Assembly: GCA_013002865.1 (NCBI GenBank)
Contig: JABDLU010000133.1
Coordinates: 1-48,757 of the forward strand
DNA length: 48,757 nucleotides
Source of the DNA: Acidimicrobiia bacterium
GTDB lineage: Bacteria; Actinomycetota; Acidimicrobiia; Spongiisociales; SHLN01
Direction of reading: 5' to 3'
The notes beneath the pieces are model-generated. The model saw only the letters and a list, made by a program, of their open reading frames with translations. It was not told the origin of the DNA and did not search any database. The position numbers and the translations under genes were made by a program. Shown piece by piece: positions 35,298-44,127 of this stretch (position 1 is the first letter of the stretch; each line of letters opens with the position of its first letter).

Positions 35298-36083
35298 TCA
35301 GATGTTGGTTGCCGTGACGTAGCGGAAAGCAACTTCGAATCGGATACTCCCATCGTCAAGCTGATAGGGCTCAACCGCCTGTTCCAGCAAGGGCCTGAGA
35401 GCCGCAGCGTCGACCACGTCCAGGGCGGCTTGGACGGGTCCTGCCGAGATGCTCGCTCTCCAGAACGTGTCTATGTCAGGGTAAAGAAACGGACAGTCAG
35501 CCTCTCCCACCTCCGCGACGTCCATGCCGGCAGTTTCGATCAACTCTTCGAGTGTGCCGGGCGCAGAAAGGGCAAACGGGCCTCCACCACTGGGTGGATC
35601 CGGCAAGGCGCTACGGATCACATCAAACACCGCCGCGTAATCGACCTTGTCGGGTGTGCTGAAGAGGCCAACCGCCACTCTGCCGTCTTCCGTCGCAACT
35701 CGAGACAGCTCACGCAATGCGGCAACCGGATCAGCCGCGTATTGGACTGATGACGCGGCCAGCACATCCTCAAAGGTGCGGTCATCGAAGGGCAACGCCT
35801 CCAGAGCCCCAGCCCGGAAGTCCCCATCAGGCACGCGGCGTTTGGCTACCTCGATCAGTGCGACCGATGCATCAAGACCACTGACCGAGGTGGTTCGCTC
35901 CCGTGCGAGAACACTCGCTCCTCCTGCCCCGCACCCGGCGTCGAGAAACGGAGAACTCCCCGCAACGACCAGCGAGTCCAGCATCGATTGCCAAAGGGGT
36001 ACCGAGAAGGTTTCCTGAACGTCCGCCCAATCCAACGGAGCACGACCCCAAAGCTCACCCTGTCTATCAGCGGAGCCAACCAT
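35298..36083 (-). CDS. Class I SAM-dependent methyltransferase
   Basis: 261 residues. SAM motif FLDAGCGAGGASVLA (about 45-60), SGLDASVALIEVAKRR, AGALEALPFDDRTFEDVLAASS and LSRVATEDGRVAVGLF. Substrate unknown. The ATG at 36083 has GGAGG upstream and follows the cupin gene by 13 nt, so the two form an operon. Confidence 0.9.
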   Translation of the reverse strand: MVGSADRQGELWGRAPLDWADVQETFSVPLWQSMLDSLVVAGSSPFLDAGCGAGGASVLARERTTSVSGLDASVALIEVAKRRVPDGDFRAGALEALPFDDRTFEDVLAASSVQYAADPVAALRELSRVATEDGRVAVGLFSTPDKVDYAAVFDVIRSALPDPPSGGGPFALSAPGTLEELIETAGMDVAEVGEADCPFLYPDIDTFWRASISAGPVQAALDVVDAAALRPLLEQAVEPYQLDDGSIRFEVAFRYVTATNI

Positions 36084-36096
36084 CACACCCTCCAGG

Positions 36097-36462
36097 TCAT
36101 TCCAGATGGACGAACAAGCCCTGGGCGGACGTGTCCCCGACGACTCTCGTGACATGACCCGCGCCATCGGTGTCTTCAAGCAGGACGACGCTTCCAGGAC
36201 CGAAGTGCCGTGTCTCGCCGGAACTCACGGTGACCTCGAGCTCGCCCGTCAAACCGATGTACAGCTGTCGGCGAGGTGTGGGGTGAGAGTCTCCTATCCA
36301 AGTGCTGGGTGCACTGAAGAAGAGGGCTCGCTCGGCTTTGACCGGTTCGGAAACGTTCAGCGGCGAAGCCGGAGGCGCATATTCGGCCTCTACCAGCTCC
36401 ACATGAACCTCGTCGAAATGCGATTCGCCGTCCGAACTGCTGTAGATCCGGTCGTAGCGCAC
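36097..36462 (-). CDS. Cupin-domain protein
   Basis: 121 residues, one cupin barrel: PRRQLYIGLTGELEVTVSSGE and FGPGSVVLLEDTDGAGHVTRVV. The first His/Glu metal cluster is only partly kept, so metal binding is doubtful. GTG start with an AGGAGG site 5 nt upstream. Confidence 0.82.
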   Translation of the reverse strand: MRYDRIYSSSDGESHFDEVHVELVEAEYAPPASPLNVSEPVKAERALFFSAPSTWIGDSHPTPRRQLYIGLTGELEVTVSSGETRHFGPGSVVLLEDTDGAGHVTRVVGDTSAQGLFVHLE

Positions 36463-36525
36463 GCGGCCTCCTTCCGGGGAGCACGCAAACCCTACATGGC
36501 AGCATGGCAGGCGGTGATGGCGCAG

Positions 36526-37056
36526 CTACGGCCCGACCGCGTCGGCCAAGTAGAACGCTTCGGGATATCGCACGGCGCCGCGGAACCGGGGCTCATAGTT
36601 CTCGAGCAGCTTGACCATGAAGGCGTCGTTCGGGGTGCGGGGCGATGGCGGGGTGATGCCGTGCCGCGACGCCCGTTCGAACCCGAATCGCGGGTAATAG
36701 GACGGGATCCCTTCAACCAGCACCAGCGGCTCGCCCCGGGCCTCCAGCAACTCGAGCCCGTGCCGGGTCAGGGCGTCACCGATTCCGGTCCCCTGGTGAT
36801 CGGGGTGGACGGCCAGCGGCGCCAGATCGAAGATCCGCTCCTCGCCCTGAGCCGTGTCGAGCAGCACCAGGCTGAACATGACATGGCCGGCCACCGTTCC
36901 GTCGTCCAGCACAGCGATCAGCGACAGCTCCGGCACGTACAGATCGCTCTCACGGATGAGGCGAATCAGATACGCCTCGCTCTCTTCCCCGAATGCGGCG
37001 TTGTTGACGGCCTCAACGGCCGGGAAGTCGGCGGGGGTCTCAGGACGGATGATCAT
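36526..37056 (-). CDS. GNAT-family N-acetyltransferase
   Basis: 176 residues. Acetyl-CoA loop PLAVHPDHQGTGIGDALTRHGLELL (about 75-98), preceded by the strand AGHVMFSLVLLD. The YYPRFGFERA segment is characteristic of the YhbS-like subgroup. Acceptor unknown. A TAGGTT -10 box ends 7 nt before the ATG. Confidence 0.92.
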   Translation of the reverse strand: MIIRPETPADFPAVEAVNNAAFGEESEAYLIRLIRESDLYVPELSLIAVLDDGTVAGHVMFSLVLLDTAQGEERIFDLAPLAVHPDHQGTGIGDALTRHGLELLEARGEPLVLVEGIPSYYPRFGFERASRHGITPPSPRTPNDAFMVKLLENYEPRFRGAVRYPEAFYLADAVGP

Positions 37057-37063
37057 CGGGGGC

Positions 37064-37069
37064 AACCTA
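37064..37069 (-). promoter_or_regulatory. -10 box of the GNAT gene, leaderless type
   Basis: TAGGTT followed by 7 nt and the ATG. Confidence 0.5.
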
Positions 37070-37100
37070 GCCCGCCGATGCCAGCCCGACGCGACGCGCT

Positions 37101-37106
37101 TACAAT
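37101..37106 (+). promoter_or_regulatory. -10 box of the BON-OmpA operon
   Basis: TACAAT, one base from consensus, 23 nt upstream of the ATG; GAGGG lies between as the ribosome site. Confidence 0.55.
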
Positions 37107-37129
37107 CTCCATCTCCGAGGGCGGACACG

Positions 37130-38653
37130 ATGAGCTACACCGGAATGCTGAAGGCGGCGGATGCGCGCGATTCTTTGCGTGTCGAATTGACCGTCGACGG
37201 GGGCGTTCTTCATGCCACCGAGCCGAGCGGCGCCGCCTGGGACATCGCCCTCGATCGAGTACAGGTCATCCGCTGGTCGGAGCGAGAGGTGCAGCTCGAG
37301 TTGGCCGGCAACACCGTCTTGTTCGTGCCCGACGACCCGGACGCCGCCCTCGGATCCCTGCTTCCGCTGCTGGTTGCCACATCAGACCGCTCACTCCCCG
37401 CCACAACCGGCGGCCCACCCGACCGACACCAGCCGCCGGCTGAGCTGGTCGTCGACCTCAGCGAACCCGCAACCGAACCTCGCGCTCCAGCTCCTTCCGG
37501 CCAACCCGCCGCACCGTGGCCCGACCAGCCACATACCATGCTCAGCGCGCCGGCTCGCCGGCGTCGCGAGGGACTGGCGCTGGCGATCGTGCTCGTAGTC
37601 GCCGGTCTGGTGGCGGGTGTGGCGGTGCTCCTGTCGCTGGGATCCGGCGCCGGTCCGGCAGAACGGGCCCGGGAGGCGCTGGACGATGCCGGGCTGACCG
37701 CCGTCGCCGTCGCGGTTGACGGCCAGACGGCGACATTGACGGGTACCGTCTCGGCCCCGGACGAAGCCGAGCAGGCGGCGGCGCTCCTGACCTCGGTCGA
37801 CGGAATCGACGGGGTCGTCAACCGGCTCGAGATGGCGGCTCCCGGCGCACCGACCACGGCCGGCCCAGCGACGAACCAGCCGCCCGCGCTCGCCGCCGAG
37901 GCCGGAGAGGCCCTGGCTGCGATCGGAATCGACTCAGCCGTCGTCGAGGCCGACGGGAGCCGGGTGGTGGTGACCGGCACCGTCGGGTCGGAAGCCGTCC
38001 GGCGAACCGCCCTCGCCGCCCTCTTCGCGGTCGACGGCGTTGAGGAGATCGATAATCGGTTGGAGGTGACCCCCGTCCCGGATGAGACGGTGACAACCAC
38101 CGCTCGCGCCGCGCTGGACCAGGAGGGGTTCGAAGCCGTGACCGTTACCATCGACGACGGGATTGCCACCCTCACCGGTGTAGTCCCGCTGGCCGCCCTT
38201 GACGATGGCTTCTTCCAGTACGCCGACCGGGCGGAAGACATCGTGACCGCACAATCGGGGGTCCGGGGCGTCCGCAACCGCCTCCAGCTCACCGGCGACG
38301 CCGCCACCCTGCGAGATCAGCTGCGCAGCCTCACTGCCTCTGCGCCCATCACGTTTGGGCTGGGGGACTCGGCCCTGACGGCGGCCGGGCGGGTAACGCT
38401 CGACGGCGCAGCCGAAATCATTCAGGCCCAGCCTGGTCTCCGGGTGTTGATCGCGGGTCATACCGACACCACGGGCTCGGCGGCCTTCAACGAGCAGCTC
38501 AGCCAGGAGCGGGCCGACGCCGTCCGGCAATACCTCGTCGAGCAGGGCATCGCCGCCAACCGCCTCGTCGTAGTTGCCTACGGCGAGTTGTTTCCGTCCA
38601 GCCCGGGGGCGGCCCCGCTCGACCGACGGGTCGAGTTCGAGGTGGCCGGATGA
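37130..38653 (+). CDS. Membrane-anchored protein with three BON-like domains and a C-terminal OmpA domain
   Basis: 507 residues. A cytoplasmic domain (1-85), a Pro-rich linker, one membrane helix (LALAIVLVVAGLVAGVAVLL, about 145-165), three BON-like repeats (about 175-240, 260-315, 320-385; each with AxxALxxxG and TGTV), then an OmpA/MotB peptidoglycan-binding domain with LIAGHTDTTGSAAFNEQLSQERADAVRQYL (about 440-470). Likely bridges membrane and wall. It overlaps the following lipoprotein gene by 4 nt. Confidence 0.85.
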   Translation: MSYTGMLKAADARDSLRVELTVDGGVLHATEPSGAAWDIALDRVQVIRWSEREVQLELAGNTVLFVPDDPDAALGSLLPLLVATSDRSLPATTGGPPDRHQPPAELVVDLSEPATEPRAPAPSGQPAAPWPDQPHTMLSAPARRRREGLALAIVLVVAGLVAGVAVLLSLGSGAGPAERAREALDDAGLTAVAVAVDGQTATLTGTVSAPDEAEQAAALLTSVDGIDGVVNRLEMAAPGAPTTAGPATNQPPALAAEAGEALAAIGIDSAVVEADGSRVVVTGTVGSEAVRRTALAALFAVDGVEEIDNRLEVTPVPDETVTTTARAALDQEGFEAVTVTIDDGIATLTGVVPLAALDDGFFQYADRAEDIVTAQSGVRGVRNRLQLTGDAATLRDQLRSLTASAPITFGLGDSALTAAGRVTLDGAAEIIQAQPGLRVLIAGHTDTTGSAAFNEQLSQERADAVRQYLVEQGIAANRLVVVAYGELFPSSPGAAPLDRRVEFEVAG

Positions 38654-40059
38654 GACGCGTCACGCTGATCCTCGCCGCCATCGGACTGGTCGCCGCGTCG
38701 TGCACCTCCGACGCGCCTGAGGTCCTGTCGAGAGAGCTGGCCACGGTCACTTCGACACCGCCAACTGTGACGACGCTGTCCTCACCCGAAACGACGGTGA
38801 TGGCCCCGGAGGAAGTCGCGGCGATCGACACCGACGGGGTGACGGTCACCGATGACACCATCTACGTCGGCCTGCTCACGGATCTGACCGGCCCGTTCTC
38901 CGGCAACGTGCTCGACATCGTCGATGCCCAGATCGCCTTCTGGCGCAAGCTGAACGACGAGGGCGGCATTGCCGGCCGCCGGGTCGAGCTCCTCATCGCC
39001 GACACCACGTACGCCGTGGACACCCATCGTGAGGAGTACGAGCGGCTGCGCGACCGGGTCGTCATGTTCAGCCATTCCACGGGAGCACCTCACACGCTGG
39101 GCATCGCTGCTGATCTCGTCGCCGACGACCGGTTGGTGGTGCCGGCCACGTGGTACTCGGGTTGGTCCGACACCGCAGCCGGCGCCAACGTCCTCGAAAC
39201 CGGCAGCAACTACTGCCTGGAGGCGATGAATGCCCTCACGTTCCTCTCCGAGGACTTCGCGGCCACCGACGGTGCAGCCCCGACGATCGCCATCGCCACG
39301 AATCCGGGGCACTACGGACAGGACTCGGCCGCCGGCGCCAAGCACGCCGCCGAGCAGCTGGGGCTGACGATCGCCTATGACGGCGAAGCCGCCATCACCG
39401 GCGCCGACAGCGTCCCCGGGATCGCGGCAGCGATCGCGCAGGCGAACGCCGACTGGACGTGGATCACAACCGACCCGATCACGCTCGCCCAGGTGGTGGG
39501 CGGTGCGGTGCAGCTCGGCTACGAGGGCAAGTGGAGCGGAGCCATGCCGTCGTTCAGCCCCCGCCTTCTCGACACGGCGCTCGGTCCGTACCTGTCCGCC
39601 AACTACATCCTGTCGGCGCTGTTCTCTCCACTCGGTGCCGACGTCGAGGGCATGGACGAGATCATGGCGGTGCTGACCGAGGCGTATCCGGACCGGTTCC
39701 CGAGCGACGGCGTGGTGGCGGGGTACCTCGAGTACTCGGCCGCCCGGCAGGTGTTGGAGGAGGCGGCGGCGGCCGGCGACCTCACCCCGGCCGGGGTCGT
39801 GGCGGCGGCGGGCCGCCTCGACGAGCTGTCCTTCGGAGGGGTCGGCCCCGTCAATCGCTATTCGGGTGACCCGAACGCGGACGTGAGCCGCGCCACTGCG
39901 CTCTACCGACCCGACAAAGCGTTGTTCGATGCCCAGGGAGGCCTCGCCGCCACCTTCGGGGGCGGGGCCGTGTCGGCGTTCACGCTGATCCAGGACTTCG
40001 CCGTAGCGCCGCTGGCCGCCGACTACGACTTCCAGGGCCCCTGCTACCAGCCCGGCTAG
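38650..40059 (+). CDS. ABC-type branched-chain amino acid/amide-type substrate-binding lipoprotein
   Basis: 469 residues. Lipoprotein signal RRVTLILAAIGLVAASC, a Thr/Pro-rich linker, then a periplasmic-binding-protein fold of the LivJ type (IYVGLLTDLTGPFSGNVLDI, GGIAGRRVELLIADT, ATNPGHYGQDSAAGAKHAAEQLG). Ligand unknown. No permease or ATPase is nearby, so it may work as a sensor partner of the coupled BON-OmpA protein. Confidence 0.88.
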   Translation: MRRVTLILAAIGLVAASCTSDAPEVLSRELATVTSTPPTVTTLSSPETTVMAPEEVAAIDTDGVTVTDDTIYVGLLTDLTGPFSGNVLDIVDAQIAFWRKLNDEGGIAGRRVELLIADTTYAVDTHREEYERLRDRVVMFSHSTGAPHTLGIAADLVADDRLVVPATWYSGWSDTAAGANVLETGSNYCLEAMNALTFLSEDFAATDGAAPTIAIATNPGHYGQDSAAGAKHAAEQLGLTIAYDGEAAITGADSVPGIAAAIAQANADWTWITTDPITLAQVVGGAVQLGYEGKWSGAMPSFSPRLLDTALGPYLSANYILSALFSPLGADVEGMDEIMAVLTEAYPDRFPSDGVVAGYLEYSAARQVLEEAAAAGDLTPAGVVAAAGRLDELSFGGVGPVNRYSGDPNADVSRATALYRPDKALFDAQGGLAATFGGGAVSAFTLIQDFAVAPLAADYDFQGPCYQPG

Positions 40060-40101
40060 CGGCTGAGACGGGCGCCCGGGCCTCCGCCGACCGGCGGTCT
40101 C

Positions 40102-40107
40102 TAGGCT
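40102..40107 (+). promoter_or_regulatory. -10 box of the aldo/keto reductase gene, leaderless type
   Basis: TAGGCT followed by 6 nt and the ATG. Confidence 0.5.
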
Positions 40108-40113
40108 GCGGGA

Positions 40114-41169
40114 ATGGAACATCGCACCCTCGGGTCGTCCGAGCTGAACGTCAGTTCGTTTGGCCTCGGCACGATGACATTCGGGGCCGAGGCCGACGAG
40201 GCCACCTCGCACGCCATCTTGAACCGCTTCGCCGAGGCCGGTGGGACGTTCATCGATACCGCCGATGTCTACAGCCACGGCGCCTCAGAGGAGATCATCG
40301 GCAGCTGGCTGGGCACGCGGGGCGGAACCGAGGAGCTCACCATTGCCACCAAGGCGAGGTTCCCCATGAGCGACGATCCGGCCGACGCCGGGGCGAGCCG
40401 CCAGTACCTGGAGCGAGCCGTCGATGCCAGCCTGGGCCGGCTGGGCGTGGACGTCATCGACCTATACCAGATCCATGCCTGGGATCCGGCTACTCCCCTC
40501 GCTGAGACGCTGGCGACGCTCACCGACCTGGTCGCCGCCGGCAAGATCCGCCACGCCGGGGTGTCTAACTTCACCGCCTGGCAGCTGCAGCGGGCGGTCG
40601 ACATGGCCCGGTACGTGGACTGGACCCCGATCGTGTCGCTGCAGCCCAAATACAGCTTGCTGAGCCGGGACATCGAGCTGGAGCTGCTTCCGATGTGCCT
40701 GGAAGAAAACGTCGGCGTCATCCCGTGGTCTCCGCTGGGAGGCGGATGGCTCACCGGCAAGTACACGCCGGATGAGCGGCCGACCGGATCGACCCGGCTC
40801 GGCGAGAACCCGGCCCGGGGCATCGAGGCCTACGACCTGCGCAACACCGATCGCACCTGGGCGATCCTCGAGGTGGTGCGGGCAGTCGCCGGGGCCCGCG
40901 ACGTCAGCATGAGCCAGGTCGCCCTCAACTGGGTGCGGGCCCGTCCCGGCGTGTGCTCGGTCCTGCTCGGTGCCCGCACCGTCGACCAGCTCGACGACAA
41001 CCTGGCCGCCCTGAGCTGGGAGCTCACCGAGAACGAACGCAGCGCGTTGAGCGAGGTCAGCGCCCCGGGCATCCCGATCTACCCGCACGGTTTCATGGAG
41101 ACCTACGCCGGGATGACCGTCTGGGAGGACCTGATGACCCGGGTCGAGCCCCCCGCCATCGGGCGCTGA
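40114..41169 (+). CDS. Aldo/keto reductase
   Basis: 351 residues, (beta/alpha)8 barrel. Catalytic tetrad: Asp in FIDTADVYSHG (Asp and Tyr), Lys in TIATKARF, His in YQIHAWD. NADPH site near LLGARTVDQLDDNLAAL. Related to the YajO/Tas group. Natural substrate unknown. The stop directly abuts the next gene's GTG, so they are coupled. Confidence 0.93.
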   Translation: MEHRTLGSSELNVSSFGLGTMTFGAEADEATSHAILNRFAEAGGTFIDTADVYSHGASEEIIGSWLGTRGGTEELTIATKARFPMSDDPADAGASRQYLERAVDASLGRLGVDVIDLYQIHAWDPATPLAETLATLTDLVAAGKIRHAGVSNFTAWQLQRAVDMARYVDWTPIVSLQPKYSLLSRDIELELLPMCLEENVGVIPWSPLGGGWLTGKYTPDERPTGSTRLGENPARGIEAYDLRNTDRTWAILEVVRAVAGARDVSMSQVALNWVRARPGVCSVLLGARTVDQLDDNLAALSWELTENERSALSEVSAPGIPIYPHGFMETYAGMTVWEDLMTRVEPPAIGR

Positions 41170-41778
41170 GTGACTCCGGCTGCGGACCTCTTACTCATCG
41201 CCGTCGCGGAGATAACGCTTCGCCTCGATGAAGCCGGACCGGATGCCGCCGATCGCGTGACCCCGTGCGACCCGTGGACGGTGCGCGATGTGCTGGCGCA
41301 TTGCTCGGGCTCGATGCTGCGCGTGGTGGAAGGGCGCCTCCATCAGTTCACCCCCGAAGACAACGAGATCGACGTGGCGGAGCGGCGGGCATGGCCCCTC
41401 CCCCGGGTCAGGGACGAGCTCAGCGACACGGCCGAGCCGACCGCCCGGTATGTCGACGCGGCCCACGGTCGCCTCGACGGACTGGCCCTCGGGGTGTGGG
41501 TCCATGCCGGCGACATACGGCAAGCCCTCGGTATCGAGCCGGCCTACCGCAGTCCCGGTGCTGACCTGGCGCTCGGGCTTCTCGAGGACCGCAGCCGGCG
41601 GCTCGACGTCGGGGTGGCCGCCACCATCGACGGCACCCAGCTCACCCTTGGCAGCCGGGATCCGGATGGCCGGTTGATCTGCAACACCGACACCTTCGTG
41701 CGGTTGGTCGCCGGACGAGATCCGGGCCCCGTCGAGCTGATCGGCTGCGACCCGGCCGACCTGCTGCTGTTCACCTAG
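41170..41778 (+). CDS. Maleylpyruvate isomerase-fold, mycothiol-dependent-type protein
   Basis: 202 residues. DinB-like four-helix N-terminal domain with RVTPCDPWTVRDVLAHCSGSMLRVVEG, and WVHAGDIRQALG in the second half, then a C-terminal sterol-carrier-like domain. Mycothiol is the actinobacterial thiol used by the family; the reaction here is unknown. The GTG start immediately follows the TGA of the aldo/keto reductase. Its TAG shares CTAG with the convergent gene. Confidence 0.8.
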   Translation: MTPAADLLLIAVAEITLRLDEAGPDAADRVTPCDPWTVRDVLAHCSGSMLRVVEGRLHQFTPEDNEIDVAERRAWPLPRVRDELSDTAEPTARYVDAAHGRLDGLALGVWVHAGDIRQALGIEPAYRSPGADLALGLLEDRSRRLDVGVAATIDGTQLTLGSRDPDGRLICNTDTFVRLVAGRDPGPVELIGCDPADLLLFT

Positions 41779-42605
41779 CCGCCCGCGATCATCCCTACGC
41801 CCGCCGCGGCCAGGGCCAGGCCGGCCAGCTGGGAGCGCGACAGTTGCTCACCGAGAACGAACCGGGCCAGCAGCATGGTGGCAGCCGGATACAGGGCCGT
41901 GATCACCGACACCAGGCTCAGCAGACCGCGGCGCTCTGCCAGTAGGAAGAAGACATTGGCCGCCATGTCGAGCGCACCGGCTCCCAGCACCAGGCGGCCG
42001 GTGCCCGTCCCGGGGCGCAGCGACGACCCGGTGGCCACGGCCAGCACGACGAGCAGGGTGATGGAGGCGGTGCGGGCAAACGTCAGGGTCCATAGCTCGG
42101 CCGACTCGGTTTCAGCGAGCAGTATGAAGAACACGCCGAAGCCCACTCCGGCCAGGATCCCACTGCCGACACCCGGCCCGAGCCCGTCCCGCAGTCCGGT
42201 GGCGGCGCCGCTGATCAACGCAATGGCAGCCACTGCAGTCGGGACACCGACCAGCGCCAGCAGCGAGGGCCGTTCCCCGGAGATCAAGCCCCACCCCACC
42301 GGCACCAGTGCCGTCATGACGGCACTCAGCGGTGCCACCACGCTCATCGTGCCCCGGGACAGGCCCCGATAGAGCAGCACCAGCCCGAGCGCACCCGATA
42401 CGCCGCCACCGGCCGCCCAACCGATGTCGGATGACACCAGCTCTCCGCCGGTGATGGCGAGCAGTGCCAGGATCATGGCCAGCCCGGCCAGCTGGGAAAC
42501 CGCCACCACGGCGAACACGCGATCGGACCGCCGGGTAGCGAGGCCGCCCAGGAAGTCGGCGGCCCCGTAGGTCAGCGACGAGACGAGCGCGAAGAGAGAG
42601 CTCAT
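41775..42605 (-). CDS. EamA-family (DMT) transporter
   Basis: 276 residues, ten predicted membrane helices in two EamA halves (YGAADFLGGLATRRS start; YRGLSRGTMSVVAPLSAVMTALVPVGWGL; ALDMAANVFFLLAERRGLLSLVSVITALYPAATMLLARFVLGE). Exports small metabolites; substrate unknown. The ATG at 42605 has no good ribosome site; TAAGGT lies 10 nt upstream, giving a leader of only about 3 nt. Confidence 0.92.
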   Translation of the reverse strand: MSSLFALVSSLTYGAADFLGGLATRRSDRVFAVVAVSQLAGLAMILALLAITGGELVSSDIGWAAGGGVSGALGLVLLYRGLSRGTMSVVAPLSAVMTALVPVGWGLISGERPSLLALVGVPTAVAAIALISGAATGLRDGLGPGVGSGILAGVGFGVFFILLAETESAELWTLTFARTASITLLVVLAVATGSSLRPGTGTGRLVLGAGALDMAANVFFLLAERRGLLSLVSVITALYPAATMLLARFVLGEQLSRSQLAGLALAAAGVGMIAGG

Positions 42606-42672
42606 GGGGGTCGAGACCTTACCGGCGCACAACGTATCCGGCCGGGCGGATCAGCGGCGGAACCCCCCGGAT

Positions 42673-43035
42673 CTACGTGGGAAAGGTCACCTCAACCAGC
42701 GGGCTCCGGTCCATCCAGGCGTCCATGCGGTCGGTGTGGCCCAGCCGGGCAAGCAGCACTTCGAAGACCGCCCGCCGCTCATCCTGGTCGGTCACCGGAT
42801 GAGCCACAGCGTCCAGGTCGGCAACGACCGATTCTTTGAGGTGGAAGGTGAAGTGCGGCTCGGCCAGCAGGTTGGCGTACCAATCCCGGCTGCCGGGCAG
42901 CCCGGTGATGTAGACGCGGCCATCGATGTTATGAAACCAGATCTCGATGCGGCTCGGGCGGTCGCTCCGCCTGCCGCGGGTGGTGATATCGATGGTCCGG
43001 TCCGTCCTCAGCGCTACGGCCTCAGGTTCGGTCAT
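42673..43035 (-). CDS. Deazaflavin (F420)-dependent reductase-family protein
   Basis: 120 residues. Split-barrel pattern IDITTRGRRSDRPSRIEIWFHNIDGRVYITGLPGSRDWYANL is characteristic of the nitroreductase/DUF385 group, second member in this window. Reaction unknown. A start at 43083 would add 16 residues and overlap the neighbouring divergent region; I prefer the ATG at 43035. Confidence 0.8.
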   Translation of the reverse strand: MTEPEAVALRTDRTIDITTRGRRSDRPSRIEIWFHNIDGRVYITGLPGSRDWYANLLAEPHFTFHLKESVVADLDAVAHPVTDQDERRAVFEVLLARLGHTDRMDAWMDRSPLVEVTFPT

Positions 43036-43118
43036 GGCAGGTGCAACGACCCACGACCGCCGCGCATTCCCCGGCCGACCCATTTGGACAGGACTGCCCG
43101 CCTGGCTTGGATTGGCAG

Positions 43119-43493
43119 ATGATTCGCACCAAACGAGTGTGGGACCCTCACGAGAGCTCGGACGGCGCCCGCTTCCTGGTCGACGGCCGCTGGCCGCCCG
43201 GGGTGCGCCCCGACTCGCTGCGCATCGTGCTGTGGGTGCGCGACGCTGCTCCGAGCACCAAGCTGATGCGATCGCTGCGCAAACGCCCCGACGAGTGGGA
43301 GTCCTTTCGCCGCTCGTACATCGCCGAGCTCGATGCCGACCCGGCCGGGTGGGAGCCGATCCTTCGCCAGGCCCGGCTCGGGCCCGTCACCCTGCTGTAC
43401 GCGCTGCGCGACCGGCGGCACAACAATGCTGTCGTGCTGGCCGACTACCTCACTGCGAAGCTCGACTCAGGTAATCCCGAATCAAGGAGATGA
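43119..43493 (+). CDS. DUF488-family protein
   Basis: 124 residues. Pattern DGARFLVDGRWPPGV, the helix LRKRPDEWESFRRSYIAEL, and GPVTLLYALRDRRHNNAVVLADYL fit the YeaO/DUF488 family. Function unknown. Its 3' end overlaps the convergent uridine kinase gene by 44 nt. Confidence 0.82.
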   Translation: MIRTKRVWDPHESSDGARFLVDGRWPPGVRPDSLRIVLWVRDAAPSTKLMRSLRKRPDEWESFRRSYIAELDADPAGWEPILRQARLGPVTLLYALRDRRHNNAVVLADYLTAKLDSGNPESRR

Positions 43494-44115
43494 CCGTGGC
43501 GACCGCCCCGGGGTTGTAACCCTCCGGGATGATGATGTCGGCGTGGCGTTTGGACGGTTCGACGAACTGCAGGTGCATGGGCCGGACCGTCGCCAGGTAC
43601 TGGTTGATCACCGACTCGGGGGTCCGGCCCCGTTCCTTGATGTCCCGCTCGAGGCGCCGCACGAAGCGCAGGTCGGCGTCGGTGTCCACGAAGATCTTGA
43701 GGTCCATCAGCTTGCGCAGCTCGGGCTCGGCCAGCACGAGGATGCCCTCGACGAAGATCACTGAAGCCGGCTCCACGCGGGCCGATTGGCCGGTACGCAC
43801 ATAGGCGGCGTAGTCGTAGAGGGGTTTGTCGACCGGCTCACCCTCCCGCAGGCGGGTCAGGTGGCTGATCATCAGCGGCGTATCGAAGGCGTCGGGGTGA
43901 TCGAAGTTCTGCGCCGTGCGCTCATCGAACGGCAGATGGCTGAGGTCCTTGTAGTAGGCGTCGTGCTCGAGAAAGGCAACCCGTTCGCCGTCCAGGGCGG
44001 TGACGATGGCCTCGGCAACGGTGGTCTTGCCACTTCCGGTACCGCCGGCCAGGCCGATCACCAGCACGCCGCCGGGGCCGGGCCCGGGCCAGTCCTGATG
44101 AAGCTCGGTGTCCAC
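43450..44115 (-). CDS. udk: Uridine kinase
   Basis: 221 residues. P-loop GLAGGTGSGKTTVAEAI (about 21-37), YYKDLSHLPFDERTAQNFDHPDAFD, and RRLERDIKERGRTPESVINQYLATVRPMHLQFVEPSKRHADIIIP. Phosphorylates uridine and cytidine in pyrimidine salvage. GTG start 6 nt after a TAATCT -10 box. Confidence 0.95.
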   Translation of the reverse strand: MDTELHQDWPGPGPGGVLVIGLAGGTGSGKTTVAEAIVTALDGERVAFLEHDAYYKDLSHLPFDERTAQNFDHPDAFDTPLMISHLTRLREGEPVDKPLYDYAAYVRTGQSARVEPASVIFVEGILVLAEPELRKLMDLKIFVDTDADLRFVRRLERDIKERGRTPESVINQYLATVRPMHLQFVEPSKRHADIIIPEGYNPGAVATVISLIRDYLSRASQ

Positions 44116-44121
44116 GACTCC

Positions 44122-44127
44122 AGATTA
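44122..44127 (-). promoter_or_regulatory. -10 box of udk, leaderless type
   Basis: TAATCT followed by 6 nt and the GTG. Confidence 0.5.

Noticed and set aside
38782-40278. 498-codon open frame antisense to the substrate-binding lipoprotein gene
   Set aside because: Shadow frame; the plus-strand gene has a clear signal peptide, fold pattern and operon context.
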